From: Cohnella abietis
GTDB taxonomy: Bacteria; Bacillota; Bacilli; Paenibacillales; Paenibacillaceae
Reading direction: 5' to 3'
Assembly: GCF_004295585.1 (NCBI RefSeq)
Contig: NZ_AP019400.1
Coordinates: forward strand, 2,950,001-3,014,000
Length of the DNA: 64,000 nt
Both the position numbers and the translations under genes were made by a program. Shown here piece after piece: positions 34,777 through 42,895 of this stretch. Positions within the stretch are counted from its first letter, which is position 1; every line of letters starts with the position of its first letter. The notes under the pieces were generated by a model that was not told where the DNA came from, searched no databases, and saw nothing but the letters and a program-made list of their open reading frames with translations.

Positions 34777-34852
34777 GCGCTTCGCCTTTGTGCAGCCCAA
34801 AACACTTCATGTGGATTTGTGGATGTGACAGTGGGCGAAGCGCTTATGCTTG
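34777..34852 (+). repeat. Hairpin related to the dispersed element
   Basis: GCGCTTCGCC (34777-34786) pairs with GGCGAAGCGC (34834-34843) and is followed by TTATGCTTG, the same tail as hairpin B of the dispersed family. It lies just after ypeB and may end its transcript, though no T run follows. Confidence 0.55.
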
Positions 34853-34892
34853 TTATTGTTATCCAGAAGACAGCAAATAGCTGTTTATGCTT

Positions 34893-34990
34893 GGTTATTC
34901 GGAATGTACAAGTTTCACGCGTTTCCATTTTAGAATAACCTCCGACATAAACATTCTGTCTCGGAAAGGACGAGACAGCTGTTTATGCTT
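34893..34990 (+). repeat. Two-hairpin dispersed element, copy 2
   Basis: Hairpin A: GGTTATTC (34893-34900) with GAATAACC (34933-34940). Hairpin B: CATAAACA (34946-34953) with TGTTTATG (34980-34987), inner CTGTCTCG/CGAGACAG. The 310-base gap between ypeB and ypfA is filled by this copy and the related hairpin before it. Confidence 0.75.
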
Positions 34991-35075
34991 GTTCCCCAAA
35001 CTTCTCCAGCCATGATATAATGGGGCGAATCGGGAGGAAATGTTACCCGATTATGCCTAATGTGGAGGGTTACAG

Positions 35076-35741
35076 TTGCTGCCGAAAATCAATCAGACCA
35101 TGTACATACAGGTTTTATCCGATGAAGGTAAAATCAATCAAGATTCAGAAGCGACTACATTACGCTCTAGGGTAGCGGATCTCGACGAAGACAACATTTA
35201 TATTGAAATACCGCTTGATGAGAAGAGCCGCAAATTGTACCGCTCGCAAATAGGCGAAAAATTTCAGGTGTTTTTTTTCACGCAAGAAGGGGTAAAGCAT
35301 TTATTTCCTAGCATTGTCACCGGATTTCGCAAAGAATCCGTTAATCTGGTGTCTATTAAGAAACCGGAGCTTGAGGAAATTACAAAGGATCAACGCCGAA
35401 GCTTTTTAAGGGTTGAAGCGAATTTGGAGATAGCCGTTAGGATCGGTGATAAGCTTCGTTTCGTTGCAATAACAGAAGATGTCGGTGGTGGTGGCGTTTC
35501 TTTTATTTGTGAACGCAAATGGCCGATTGCTGCGAATGCAATTGTTTCCTGTTGGCTATTATTAAGCTATAAGAGTGGAACTGTTGCCCATGCAGCATTT
35601 GAAGGCGAGGTAGTCAGAGTGCTGCCTGTTGAGCCAGATAAGCATCTCATTATGATGCGGTTTCAAGATATCGCAGATTCGGATCAACAAAAAATTATTC
35701 GATATTGCTTCGAGCGTCAATTGGATAACCGCAAGATTTAA
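35076..35741 (+). CDS. ypfA: PilZ-domain c-di-GMP receptor YpfA (YcgR-like flagellar brake)
   Basis: The 221-residue cytoplasmic protein has an N-terminal YcgR-like domain (residues 1-95) and a C-terminal PilZ domain. The c-di-GMP ligands are visible as RRSFLRVE (RxxxR) and DVGGGGVSF (the D/NxSxxG-type motif, here with Gly for Ser). In B. subtilis YpfA (DgrA/MotI) binds c-di-GMP and acts on the flagellar motor, and it also lies between ypeB and ypfB-cmk. TTG at 35076 follows GGAGGG. Confidence 0.92.
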   Translation: MLPKINQTMYIQVLSDEGKINQDSEATTLRSRVADLDEDNIYIEIPLDEKSRKLYRSQIGEKFQVFFFTQEGVKHLFPSIVTGFRKESVNLVSIKKPELEEITKDQRRSFLRVEANLEIAVRIGDKLRFVAITEDVGGGGVSFICERKWPIAANAIVSCWLLLSYKSGTVAHAAFEGEVVRVLPVEPDKHLIMMRFQDIADSDQQKIIRYCFERQLDNRKI

Positions 35742-35778
35742 TCAGTGAGCGGAGCTGTGTCTGGAAATCGGGAGGTCA

Positions 35779-35985
35779 ATGATGGAGCACTGGCGGAAAA
35801 CTAAGCATTATTCAGATTTCTCGGCATGGTCGGATAGAATGGAACGGCTTATCGCAAGAGGGATTGGTATTCTTTTAATTTTGCTTATTTTGTCACAGCT
35901 AGTTCTGCAATTTCCGATTGTAAGGCATTGGTTGACGACGACTGACGATGCTGAAGGGGTACGATTTCACTACCGAGCGCATTAG
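35779..35985 (+). CDS. ypfB: Small membrane protein, YpfB-like (DUF5359-type)
   Basis: A 68-residue protein with a polar N-terminus, MERLIARGIG, and one membrane helix (ILLILLILSQLVLQFPIV), then a short external tail. Size, topology and place between ypfA and cmk match B. subtilis ypfB; sequence identity is too short to prove it. GGGAGGTCA precedes two adjacent ATGs (35779 and 35782), the second having the better spacing. Function unknown. Confidence 0.7.
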   Translation: MMEHWRKTKHYSDFSAWSDRMERLIARGIGILLILLILSQLVLQFPIVRHWLTTTDDAEGVRFHYRAH

Positions 35986-36003
35986 CTTCTCACAATGCTT
36001 TTT

Positions 36004-36032
36004 TTGCATACAGGGGTGCTGTGTGGTATAAT
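36004..36032 (+). promoter_or_regulatory. SigA promoter of cmk
   Basis: TTGCAT (36004-36009), 17-base spacer, TATAAT (36027-36032). The resulting leader is about 110 bases and contains a terminator-like hairpin. Confidence 0.75.
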
Positions 36033-36044
36033 TTTCTCAATCGT

Positions 36045-36068
36045 AGCAGGCTTTGCCTGCCTTATTTT
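36045..36068 (+). terminator. Terminator-like hairpin in the cmk leader
   Basis: GCAGGC (36046-36051), TTT loop, GCCTGC (36055-36060), then CTTATTTTTT. As it lies downstream of a good promoter it may act as an attenuator; it could equally end readthrough from ypfB. Confidence 0.5.
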
Positions 36069-36148
36069 TTGACTTAGCAAGGCAAGGTTGCTTTTTCTTA
36101 TCTAGTGATATTATTGTTGTCGTCGCGTAGGAGGCTAGTCGTTCTCTC

Positions 36149-36853
36149 ATGAATATTACCCAAACTCATCTTATTAATATTGCTATCGACGGTCCAGCGG
36201 GTGCGGGTAAAAGTACTGTTGCCCGTATGGTCGCCACGGCTCTCCAATATATTTATGTAGATACGGGCGCTATGTACAGAGCAGTTACTTTAAAGGCTAT
36301 TGAAATGGATTTGCCGTTAGAGGATAACGATAAGGTTGGTCAGTTAGCAAAGCAGCTGGATATCGTATTGCTACCGGGAGCTAAATCCCAACGTGTAATT
36401 GTTAATGGGGAAGATGTTAGCTCACTGCTAAGATCGCTTGAGATCAATCGCAATGTTTCGTATGTTGCCCGTCTGGAATCCGTTCGCCAACGGATGGCCG
36501 ATCTTCAACGCAGTATGGCTTTGGAGAAAGGTGTCGTCATGGATGGACGCGATATCGGTACTCATGTTTTGCCGAATGCTGAATTAAAAATATTTTTGAC
36601 AGCAACGCCTAGAGAAAGAGCTAATCGACGTTTTATGGAGCTAGGACCTGATGCTGGAATTACGTTAGACCAGCTAGAGAAAGAAATTGCTGAACGCGAT
36701 CGATTAGATCAAGAACGGGAAATTGCTCCCCTTCTTCAAGCTCCCGACGCTCATCTGGTTGACTCAACAGGTCGAACAGTAGACGAAGTGGTGGGAGAAA
36801 TCGTACAATGGGGACTTGCCGCGGCAAAAACCATTTCGTCGGAGGAGAAGTAG
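36149..36853 (+). CDS. cmk: Cytidylate kinase
   Basis: Cmk phosphorylates CMP and dCMP with ATP. The P-loop GPAGAGKST is near the N-terminus, followed by YVDTGAMYRA, the CMP-binding region RNVSYVARL, GVVMDGRDIGTHVLPNA, and the lid-like TATPRERANRRF. The 234 residues are standard. ATG at 36149 is the obvious start by homology, but AGGAGG lies 14 bases upstream, a longer spacing than usual. Followed after three bases by plsC, as in Bacillus-type cmk operons. Confidence 0.94.
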   Translation: MNITQTHLINIAIDGPAGAGKSTVARMVATALQYIYVDTGAMYRAVTLKAIEMDLPLEDNDKVGQLAKQLDIVLLPGAKSQRVIVNGEDVSSLLRSLEINRNVSYVARLESVRQRMADLQRSMALEKGVVMDGRDIGTHVLPNAELKIFLTATPRERANRRFMELGPDAGITLDQLEKEIAERDRLDQEREIAPLLQAPDAHLVDSTGRTVDEVVGEIVQWGLAAAKTISSEEK

Positions 36854-36856
36854 ATT

Positions 36857-37444
36857 ATGTTATACCGTTTTTGTAGACTAATTCTTCGTATCACGTTTAT
36901 GTTGTTATACCGATTGGAAGCGAGAGGGATTTCTAATATTCCGCTCGAAGGCCCAGTTATCTTGTGTAGCAATCACAAGAGTTTACAGGATCCCATCACT
37001 TTGGGGGTATGGGTGCCCCGCAAAGTTCATTATATGGCTAAAGAAGAATTGTTCCGTATCCCACTTTTTGGCCCCTTAATTAGGGCAGTAGGCGCGTTTC
37101 CAGTTAAACGCGGTGGAGTAAGTAAGGAAGCAATTCGTACGGCGATTAATTTGTTGCAAGAAGGTCATGTAATGGGGATTTTTCCGGAAGGTACTCGCAA
37201 TGAATCAATCGGTATGGGGAAGCGGGGAGCCGTTTCAATGGCTATTCGTTCCAAGGCATTAGTCGTGCCGGTCGCTTTGGTTGGGAAATATCGTCCGTTT
37301 CGTAAGATGCTTGCAGTTTATGGCGCACCTATAGATTTAGGGCCATATGCTGAGCAAGGTACTTCCGAAAGCATGGAGGCGGCAACAGAACTTATAATGT
37401 CGCGTATCCGTGAAATGCTCAAGACGGGGAAGCCTGCAGCCTAA
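36857..37444 (+). CDS. plsC: 1-acyl-sn-glycerol-3-phosphate acyltransferase
   Basis: PlsC adds the second acyl chain to lysophosphatidic acid in the inner membrane leaflet. The acyltransferase motifs are in order: NHKSLQDP (His40 and Asp45), FPVKRGG, FPEGTRNES and VVPVALVG. An N-terminal hydrophobic stretch (LCRLILRITF-like) serves as anchor. The 195 residues match the short bacterial form. The start lies three bases after the cmk stop with GGAGGAG before it. Together with plsY at 42.3 kb the window holds two of the three PlsX/Y/C steps. Confidence 0.93.
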   Translation: MLYRFCRLILRITFMLLYRLEARGISNIPLEGPVILCSNHKSLQDPITLGVWVPRKVHYMAKEELFRIPLFGPLIRAVGAFPVKRGGVSKEAIRTAINLLQEGHVMGIFPEGTRNESIGMGKRGAVSMAIRSKALVVPVALVGKYRPFRKMLAVYGAPIDLGPYAEQGTSESMEAATELIMSRIREMLKTGKPAA

Positions 37445-37581
37445 TCGGTGATGCATGTTTCCAATGAGAAACCCTCATACTAAGGTATTATTTGGTTCTC
37501 ATGATTTTGGGTAAAAGAGATTTAAGCGCCGCTAGAAGCGGGTTTAAATAAAGTTGGGGTAGAACTGAGGAGGTTATTTTC

Positions 37582-38817
37582 ATGTCTGAAGAAATCAACA
37601 TCCAGGAAACAGCGGCAGCTGAGCCAGAAGTGGAAACAGTCAGCCAGGATGCACTGGAAAATCTCGTGACCTTGAAGAAAGGGGACACCGTGAAAGGTAC
37701 GGTTGTCAAAATCGAGGATAACCAAGCGTATGTAAGCCTTGGATATAAATACGACGGAGTCATTCCTCTTCGTGAGCTTTCATCCGTTAACCTGGAGAAT
37801 GCTGGAGAAGCCGTGCAAATCGGTCAAGAGGTTGAAGCTAAGATTGTTAGCATCAATGACGCTAAAGAATCACTCGTACTTTCCAAGCGCCAGGTTGATA
37901 GCCCGCGTGCATGGGATGAGCTTCAAGTGAAATTCGAAAGCGGAGATGCATTCGAAGTCAATATTACCGACGTCGTTAAAGGCGGTTTGGTAGCTGATGT
38001 GGGCGTTCGCGGATTTATCCCGGCTTCCATGGTTGAGCGTCACTTTGTTGAAGATTTTGCTTCTTACAAAGGTCGTACGTTAAAGGTTAAAGTGAAAGAA
38101 ATTGACCGTGAGAACAACAAGGTTATTCTTTCCGCTAAAGACGTATTGGATGCTGAATATGAGAATCAAAAACAAGAAATCATTAGTACCTTACAGCCAG
38201 GTCAAGTGCTTGACGGTAAGATTCAACGTTTAACGCCATTTGGCGCATTCGTTGATATTGGTGGTATTGATGGACTTGTTCACGTTTCTGAGATGGCTTG
38301 GCAGCACGTAGCACATCCTTCGGATGTGGTTGCAGAAGGCCAAAGCGTGAAGGTTAAAGTTCTGAAGATCGATCCATCCCTTGGTAAAATTTCTTTAAGC
38401 ATTAAAGCAGCTCAACCAGGTCCTTGGGATTCGGCAAATGGACAATTCAACATCGGCGACGTTGTTACTGGCGTTGTTAAGCGTCTAGTAAGCTTCGGAG
38501 CTTTCGTTGAAATCGCTCCAGGTGTTGAAGGACTTGTTCACATTTCGCAAATCGCGCACCGTCATGTTGCGACGCCTTTCGAAGTGCTGAAGGAAGGTCA
38601 AGAGGTTCAAGCTAAAGTTCTTGACTTTAACCCTGCTGAGAAGCGTATTTCCCTTTCCATTAAGGAAACGGAAGAAGCACCAGCGCGTCCAGAACGCGAG
38701 CAACGTGAGCCACGCGGCCCACGTGCACCAAGAGAAGAAACAAACCTTCCTCCTACTGAAAGCATGAGCTTTAACTTAGGTGAGAAGTTCGGCGATAAGC
38801 TGAGCAAATTCAAGTAA
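37582..38817 (+). CDS. rpsA: Ribosomal protein S1-like RNA-binding protein
   Basis: Four S1 domains follow one another over residues 30-375, each with the typical KGDTVKGTV, GQEVEAKIV, GFIPASMVE or FGAFVEIAPGVEGLVHIS patterns. The C-terminal 45 residues are Arg/Pro-rich (REQREPRGPRAP) and end in a short conserved LGEKFGDKLSKFK. It corresponds to YpfD of B. subtilis, a four-domain S1 homologue whose ribosomal role is weaker than that of the six-domain E. coli S1. GAGGAGG precedes the ATG. A strong terminator follows. Confidence 0.94.
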   Translation: MSEEINIQETAAAEPEVETVSQDALENLVTLKKGDTVKGTVVKIEDNQAYVSLGYKYDGVIPLRELSSVNLENAGEAVQIGQEVEAKIVSINDAKESLVLSKRQVDSPRAWDELQVKFESGDAFEVNITDVVKGGLVADVGVRGFIPASMVERHFVEDFASYKGRTLKVKVKEIDRENNKVILSAKDVLDAEYENQKQEIISTLQPGQVLDGKIQRLTPFGAFVDIGGIDGLVHVSEMAWQHVAHPSDVVAEGQSVKVKVLKIDPSLGKISLSIKAAQPGPWDSANGQFNIGDVVTGVVKRLVSFGAFVEIAPGVEGLVHISQIAHRHVATPFEVLKEGQEVQAKVLDFNPAEKRISLSIKETEEAPARPEREQREPRGPRAPREETNLPPTESMSFNLGEKFGDKLSKFK

Positions 38818-38834
38818 GTTAAACTTTGACTTAA

Positions 38835-38860
38835 AACCCGCCCTTGTGGCGGGTTTTTTC
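38835..38860 (+). terminator. Intrinsic terminator after rpsA
   Basis: AACCCGCC (38835-38842) pairs with GGCGGGTT (38848-38855), then a T run. Confidence 0.95.
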
Positions 38861-38862
38861 AG

Positions 38863-38938
38863 TTATTCGGAATGAATAAGCTCCGACATAAACAAGCATT
38901 CGCTATCCAAAAGACAGCGAATGCTTGTTTATGCTTGT
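38863..38938 (+). repeat. Two-hairpin dispersed element, copy 3
   Basis: Short hairpin A remnant (TTATTC/GAATAA, 38863-38879) followed by hairpin B: CATAAACAAGCATTCGCT (38887-38904) with its exact complement at 38916-38933, then CTTG. Relative to copy 1 the middle of the stem is changed on both arms so that pairing is kept. Confidence 0.8.
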
Positions 38939-38978
38939 GTGTGGGAAAGGGACGAGAGAGGACATGTGGGTGTGCCAT

Positions 38979-39024
38979 CGCTAACGAACTGTATCGATCT
39001 TATTACCGATAAAATGGCTTAGCG
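38979..39024 (+). repeat. Dispersed repeat, copy B (GCTAACGAACYGTATCG)
   Basis: CGCTAACGAACTGTATCG (38979-38996) and CGATAAAATGG (39007-39017) repeat the layout at 24.85 kb. Here CGCTAA pairs with TTAGCG (39019-39024) and TATCG with CGATA, so it folds. It lies about 60 bases before the YphA-like gene. Confidence 0.55.
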
Positions 39025-39086
39025 ATATGTTCGTTAGCATGGTTTGTATTCGTTCTGGTACATACTAGCCATATGGAGGTGGGGAT

Positions 39087-39716
39087 ATGCCGCCCGTGTT
39101 TGGCTCAGTGTTTCTATGGATATTAACAACGATTTTGTGGTGGAGTGGTTGGAGGAAAGAAACTACAGAGGGGATTCCTCATTGGGCAGTTGGTTTTTTT
39201 CTAGCTGTATGGCCATTAGCTCTATTGAGTGATATTGTCGTTACTTCTACTTATTCAGTTAATGGTGCAGAGCTGTGGACGATGCTGGCAGCCTTAGCTA
39301 TGTTAGGGCGTCTACGTCCAGCGAGAATATTGATGTCGATATCTGCTGGTGTACTGATTGGTTCCATCTATCTATTACTGAGCAGGCTCTTGTTACATCC
39401 TTCCGGCATTACACATTATTTTGCTCCATGGGGAGCTGCTATTCTTGTTGGTTGGTTAGCTGCGTTGCTTCTTCGTTATGCAGTTGAGCAGTTTGTTGCC
39501 GTATCAGCAGGGTTATTAATATGTGAAATTATGACGAATTTGCTTATGACTTCATCCGAGTTTGCCCCAATTGTAAAGGCATCCGGATGGATGGAAGCTT
39601 GGTGGATTGCAGTTCTCTACGCAAGATTGTGGTCGGTTTCAATACAATCAATAACGGTTCAATTGAAAAGATGGGCGTTAAAATGGGGTTGGACAAGAGG
39701 GGGACAGAGCTCATGA
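39087..39716 (+). CDS. yphA: YphA-like integral membrane protein
   Basis: A 209-residue protein with about six to seven membrane helices and no recognisable catalytic motif. Its place between the S1-like gene and the YIEGIA/der block corresponds to yphA of B. subtilis, which has the same size and topology; the name rests mainly on position. GGAGGTGGGG precedes the ATG. Its stop overlaps the start of the YIEGIA gene (ATGA), so co-translation is likely. Confidence 0.7.
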   Translation: MPPVFGSVFLWILTTILWWSGWRKETTEGIPHWAVGFFLAVWPLALLSDIVVTSTYSVNGAELWTMLAALAMLGRLRPARILMSISAGVLIGSIYLLLSRLLLHPSGITHYFAPWGAAILVGWLAALLLRYAVEQFVAVSAGLLICEIMTNLLMTSSEFAPIVKASGWMEAWWIAVLYARLWSVSIQSITVQLKRWALKWGWTRGGQSS

Positions 39717-40633
39717 TGCTAGATTGGTTCAATGCCCATAAAGATTTGACTGGGGTAATCATGGGTACGTCCTTTGGGCTGGCTGCAAGGGTGACTATGC
39801 TGCGGAGTGACTATAGGCAGTATCCGGCATATCCTCACGGTAAAATCATCCATCTTGCGTTAGGGCTGATTGCAGGCGCATTAGGGGCGGTGGCTGTTCC
39901 TGCCCTATACAATAAGGACTATACAGCTATTACCTTTCTAGCACTGGCGGCTCAGCAATTTCGAGAAGTTCGGAATATGGAGCGCAGTACATTAACGGCA
40001 ATTGATCATTTGGAATTGGTGCCGCGTGGTGCTGCTTATATTGAGGGGATAGCTGTTGTTTTTGAAGGTCGGAATTATTTGGCCATCTTTACGGCTTTTT
40101 TAAGCAGCCTATGTGTCATGCTAATCGGTTGGTGGGCCGGGCTTGCGGTTGGTGTACTCTCCCTTATCGTTGTCCATGTATTCATGAGGGGTAAAAGTAT
40201 AACTCACATTGCAGAGGTAGAGATGGTGCCTTTAAGGCTTGATGGACCTAATCTTTATGTTGGAGATATCTATATGATGAACGTAGGGCTGGAAGAAAAT
40301 AGAGATATTATTAAGGAGGAGGGGCTGGGATTTATCCTCACTCCCAAAAATGATGATGCGAAGGTAACTATTGCTAATATGGGTCAACGTCAGGCGATTT
40401 TGCACGATGTATCTACAAGATTGGGCGTGTACCGTGACGACGGTGATCCAGCGCTGCTCCCCATTGGGAAATTAGGCTTAAAAACAGGGAATCTGGGAAT
40501 TATGGTCCTGCCTCGCGAGAAAGATATAGATAAGGCATATCAAGCGGTTTGTCATGTGCCCCTGCTCGAGGCTGCTGTTCGCATGCCGACAAAAGCGAAT
40601 CGCAAAAGCACGGAGGGGAATGCTGTTGGCTAG
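39713..40633 (+). CDS. YIEGIA-family membrane protein
   Basis: The 306-residue protein shows the family-naming motif YIEGIA (residues 109-114) in AYIEGIAVVFEGRNYLAIF. An N-terminal hydrophobic segment precedes it and two to three further helices follow (AFLSSLCVMLIGWWAGLAVG). The C-terminal soluble half contains GDIYMMNVGLEENRDII. The family is restricted, to my knowledge, to spore-formers, and its function is unproven. ATG at 39713 is coupled to the upstream stop. The small gene behind it is its usual partner, and der follows. Confidence 0.85.
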   Translation: MMLDWFNAHKDLTGVIMGTSFGLAARVTMLRSDYRQYPAYPHGKIIHLALGLIAGALGAVAVPALYNKDYTAITFLALAAQQFREVRNMERSTLTAIDHLELVPRGAAYIEGIAVVFEGRNYLAIFTAFLSSLCVMLIGWWAGLAVGVLSLIVVHVFMRGKSITHIAEVEMVPLRLDGPNLYVGDIYMMNVGLEENRDIIKEEGLGFILTPKNDDAKVTIANMGQRQAILHDVSTRLGVYRDDGDPALLPIGKLGLKTGNLGIMVLPREKDIDKAYQAVCHVPLLEAAVRMPTKANRKSTEGNAVG

Positions 40634-40805
40634 AATCGTGGGTGTTATTACGACGGATATAGACAGTGTAAAGGGAGGAGCTCCTATTTTCTTTGCTAAA
40701 GATCGAGAGGATTTACAGAAAATCTCGCATCTTCTTGAGAAAGTGATGGACTGCACAGCTCACGAAGTGAATGCCGATTTATTCATCATTGTCGATCGGC
40801 ACTAA
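40620..40805 (+). CDS. Small partner of the YIEGIA protein (capping complex subunit type)
   Basis: A 61-residue soluble protein (LARIVGVITTDIDSVKGGAP...NADLFIIVDRH). It overlaps the end of the YIEGIA gene by 14 bases and has its ribosome site (GGAGGGG) inside it. Database annotation, as I remember it, calls such proteins capping complex subunit for YIEGIA; size and place fit. A TTG at 40626 is an alternative start. The overlap implies stoichiometric synthesis with its neighbour. Confidence 0.75.
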   Translation: MLLARIVGVITTDIDSVKGGAPIFFAKDREDLQKISHLLEKVMDCTAHEVNADLFIIVDRH

Positions 40806-40875
40806 CAAGAATCGTTAGCCAAGAACACCAATTTTTGATATGATAAAGATTGTGAGTGTTTTTTATGGTCAGAAT

Positions 40876-40929
40876 GAAGCCGTTTTACTTTGGAACGCCA
40901 TCATCTGGATGGCGAAGCCGTTTGACATG
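40876..40929 (+). repeat. 5'-leader hairpin element, copy 2 (before der)
   Basis: GCCATC (40897-40902) pairs with GATGGC (40908-40913), flanked by GAAGCCGTTTTACTTTG on the left and GAAGCCGTTTGACATG on the right. GCGAAGCCGTTT is identical to copy 1 before prsW. It ends 16 bases before the der ATG. Confidence 0.65.
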
Positions 40930-40945
40930 TTGAGGAGTGGAAAAT

Positions 40946-42268
40946 ATGGCACGACCCGTTATTGCCATCGTCGGAAGACCCAATGTAGGGAAATCCACGA
41001 TATTTAACCGGATTATCGGTGACAGACTTGCAATCGTCGAAGATAAGCCGGGAATTACCCGCGACCGTATTTATGGTACAGGGGAATGGATAGGACGTTC
41101 TTTCAGCGTAATTGATACCGGAGGCATCGAAATCGATGGAGAAGACAGCTTGCTTCGTTCGGTACGAATGCAGGCAGAGCTAGCTATCGAAGAAGCCGAT
41201 GTGATTATATTCATGGTAGATGCCAAAGCAGGCGTTACGAACGCTGACGAGGAAGTTGCGCAAATGCTGTTCCGTTCCAAGAAGCCTATCGTGCTTGGTG
41301 TGAACAAAGTCGACAATTTGCAGCGTATGGATGACATTTATGAATTTTATGGCTTAGGGTTCGGAGAGCCTGTGCCTATGTCCGGTGCCCATGGAATGGG
41401 AATTGGAGATTTGCTAGATGCTGCCGTCAAGAAAATGCCGGTAAAGGAAGAGCAAGAGTACACCGATGATGTCATTAAGGTCGCTCTAATAGGGCGTCCG
41501 AATGTCGGAAAGTCTTCCTTAGTGAACGCGATTCTTGGAGAAGAGCGCGTCATTGTTAGTAATATTGCGGGTACAACCCGCGATGCCATTGATACCCCTT
41601 TCGAGAAGGACGGACAGAAGTACGTGCTTATCGATACTGCCGGTATGCGTAAGCGCGGCAAAGTATATGAAACGACAGAGAAATACAGCGTTATGAGAGC
41701 CATGCAAGCGATCGAGCGGGCAGATGTCGTGCTCGTCGTTATTAATGGTGAAGAGGGTATCATCGAGCAGGACAAACATATCGCGGGTTATGCGCATGAG
41801 AATGGTAAAGCTGCTATTTTCGTTGTCAACAAGTGGGATGTCGTAGATAAGCATGATAAAACAATGCAGCACTTCACAAACTCAATTCGTGATCACTTTT
41901 TGTTCATGACATATGCGCCTGTTATTTTCTTGTCGGCACTTACGAAGTCTCGTTTGACTAAGCTGTTCCCAGTTGTTAATCATGTAGCTGAACAGCACGC
42001 ATTGCGTGTTCCGACGAACGTGCTTAATGACATTATTTCGGATGCAGTTGCAATTAATCCACCTCCTACAGACAAAGGACGCAGACTACGGATTAATTAT
42101 GTAACGCAAGTCGCTGTTAAGCCACCAACTTTGCTCGTCTTTGTTAATGATCCCGAATTGATGCATTTTTCTTATGAGCGATATTTAGAGAACAAAATTC
42201 GAGCGGCTTTTGCTTTCGAAGGAACACCGCTGCGTTTGTTCACGCGTAAGAAGTCGGATCAAGAATAG
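40946..42268 (+). CDS. der: Ribosome biogenesis GTPase Der
   Basis: Der (EngA) has two tandem GTPase domains and a KH-like C-terminal domain and is needed for 50S assembly. Both P-loops are visible ([12 protein letters not shown] near residue 9 and [12 protein letters not shown] near 184), as are [19 protein letters not shown] and NKWD. The C-terminal KH-like part includes [18 protein letters not shown] at 40946 follows GAGGAGTGG. 440 residues is typical. plsY and gpsA follow closely, suggesting one transcript. Confidence 0.96.
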   Translation: MARPVIAIVGRPNVGKSTIFNRIIGDRLAIVEDKPGITRDRIYGTGEWIGRSFSVIDTGGIEIDGEDSLLRSVRMQAELAIEEADVIIFMVDAKAGVTNADEEVAQMLFRSKKPIVLGVNKVDNLQRMDDIYEFYGLGFGEPVPMSGAHGMGIGDLLDAAVKKMPVKEEQEYTDDVIKVALIGRPNVGKSSLVNAILGEERVIVSNIAGTTRDAIDTPFEKDGQKYVLIDTAGMRKRGKVYETTEKYSVMRAMQAIERADVVLVVINGEEGIIEQDKHIAGYAHENGKAAIFVVNKWDVVDKHDKTMQHFTNSIRDHFLFMTYAPVIFLSALTKSRLTKLFPVVNHVAEQHALRVPTNVLNDIISDAVAINPPPTDKGRRLRINYVTQVAVKPPTLLVFVNDPELMHFSYERYLENKIRAAFAFEGTPLRLFTRKKSDQE

Positions 42269-42280
42269 GGGAGAGCTAGG

Positions 42281-42895
42281 TTGTTTAACTCTATAATTGC
42301 AGTTGTCGTCAGTTACTTATTAGGTTCAATTTCATTCAGCATTTTATTTGCCCGGTGGCTTCGCAAGATTGATATTCGCGATCACGGTAGCGGCAATGCA
42401 GGTGCAACTAATACTCTCAGAGTGTTAGGAAAGGGCCCTGCTATTGCAGTTTTCTTGTTAGATATAGCAAAGGGCTCAGCAGCTGTGTTGATTGGTCTAT
42501 GGCTAGGAGATGGCGAGAAATGGGTTCCAGTAGCTTGTGGACTTGCATCAATCTGGGGACACAACTGGCCTATTTATTTCCGGTTCAAGGGCGGTAAAGG
42601 AATTGCAACGACTATTGGAGCATTAATATTATGGGCATTTATGCCAACGCTAATTGCGGGCATAGTGGCTATCGTTGCTATCGTAATTACCCGTTATGTG
42701 TCACTGGGCTCGCTTATTTTCGCTATTTTGCTGCCTCTATTGTTCTATCTATACGATTTAGAATCCGCATATATTTGGGGAACATTAGTAGTAGCTCTGT
42801 TAGCCATCTTCCGGCATCGTAAAAACATTGTGAAATTAATGAATGGTACGGAGAATAAATTGGGCAGCAAAAAGGGTGAACCACATGGCGCTTAA
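42281..42895 (+). CDS. plsY: Acyl-phosphate:glycerol-3-phosphate acyltransferase
   Basis: PlsY transfers an acyl group from acyl phosphate to glycerol 3-phosphate, the first acylation in phospholipid synthesis. The 204-residue protein has about five membrane helices and the conserved loops SGNAGATNTLRVLG and WGHNWPIYFRFKGGKGIATT, plus the last loop IFRHRKNI. TTG at 42281 follows GGAGAGC. The end overlaps gpsA, which makes its substrate glycerol 3-phosphate. Confidence 0.95.
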   Translation: MFNSIIAVVVSYLLGSISFSILFARWLRKIDIRDHGSGNAGATNTLRVLGKGPAIAVFLLDIAKGSAAVLIGLWLGDGEKWVPVACGLASIWGHNWPIYFRFKGGKGIATTIGALILWAFMPTLIAGIVAIVAIVITRYVSLGSLIFAILLPLLFYLYDLESAYIWGTLVVALLAIFRHRKNIVKLMNGTENKLGSKKGEPHGA

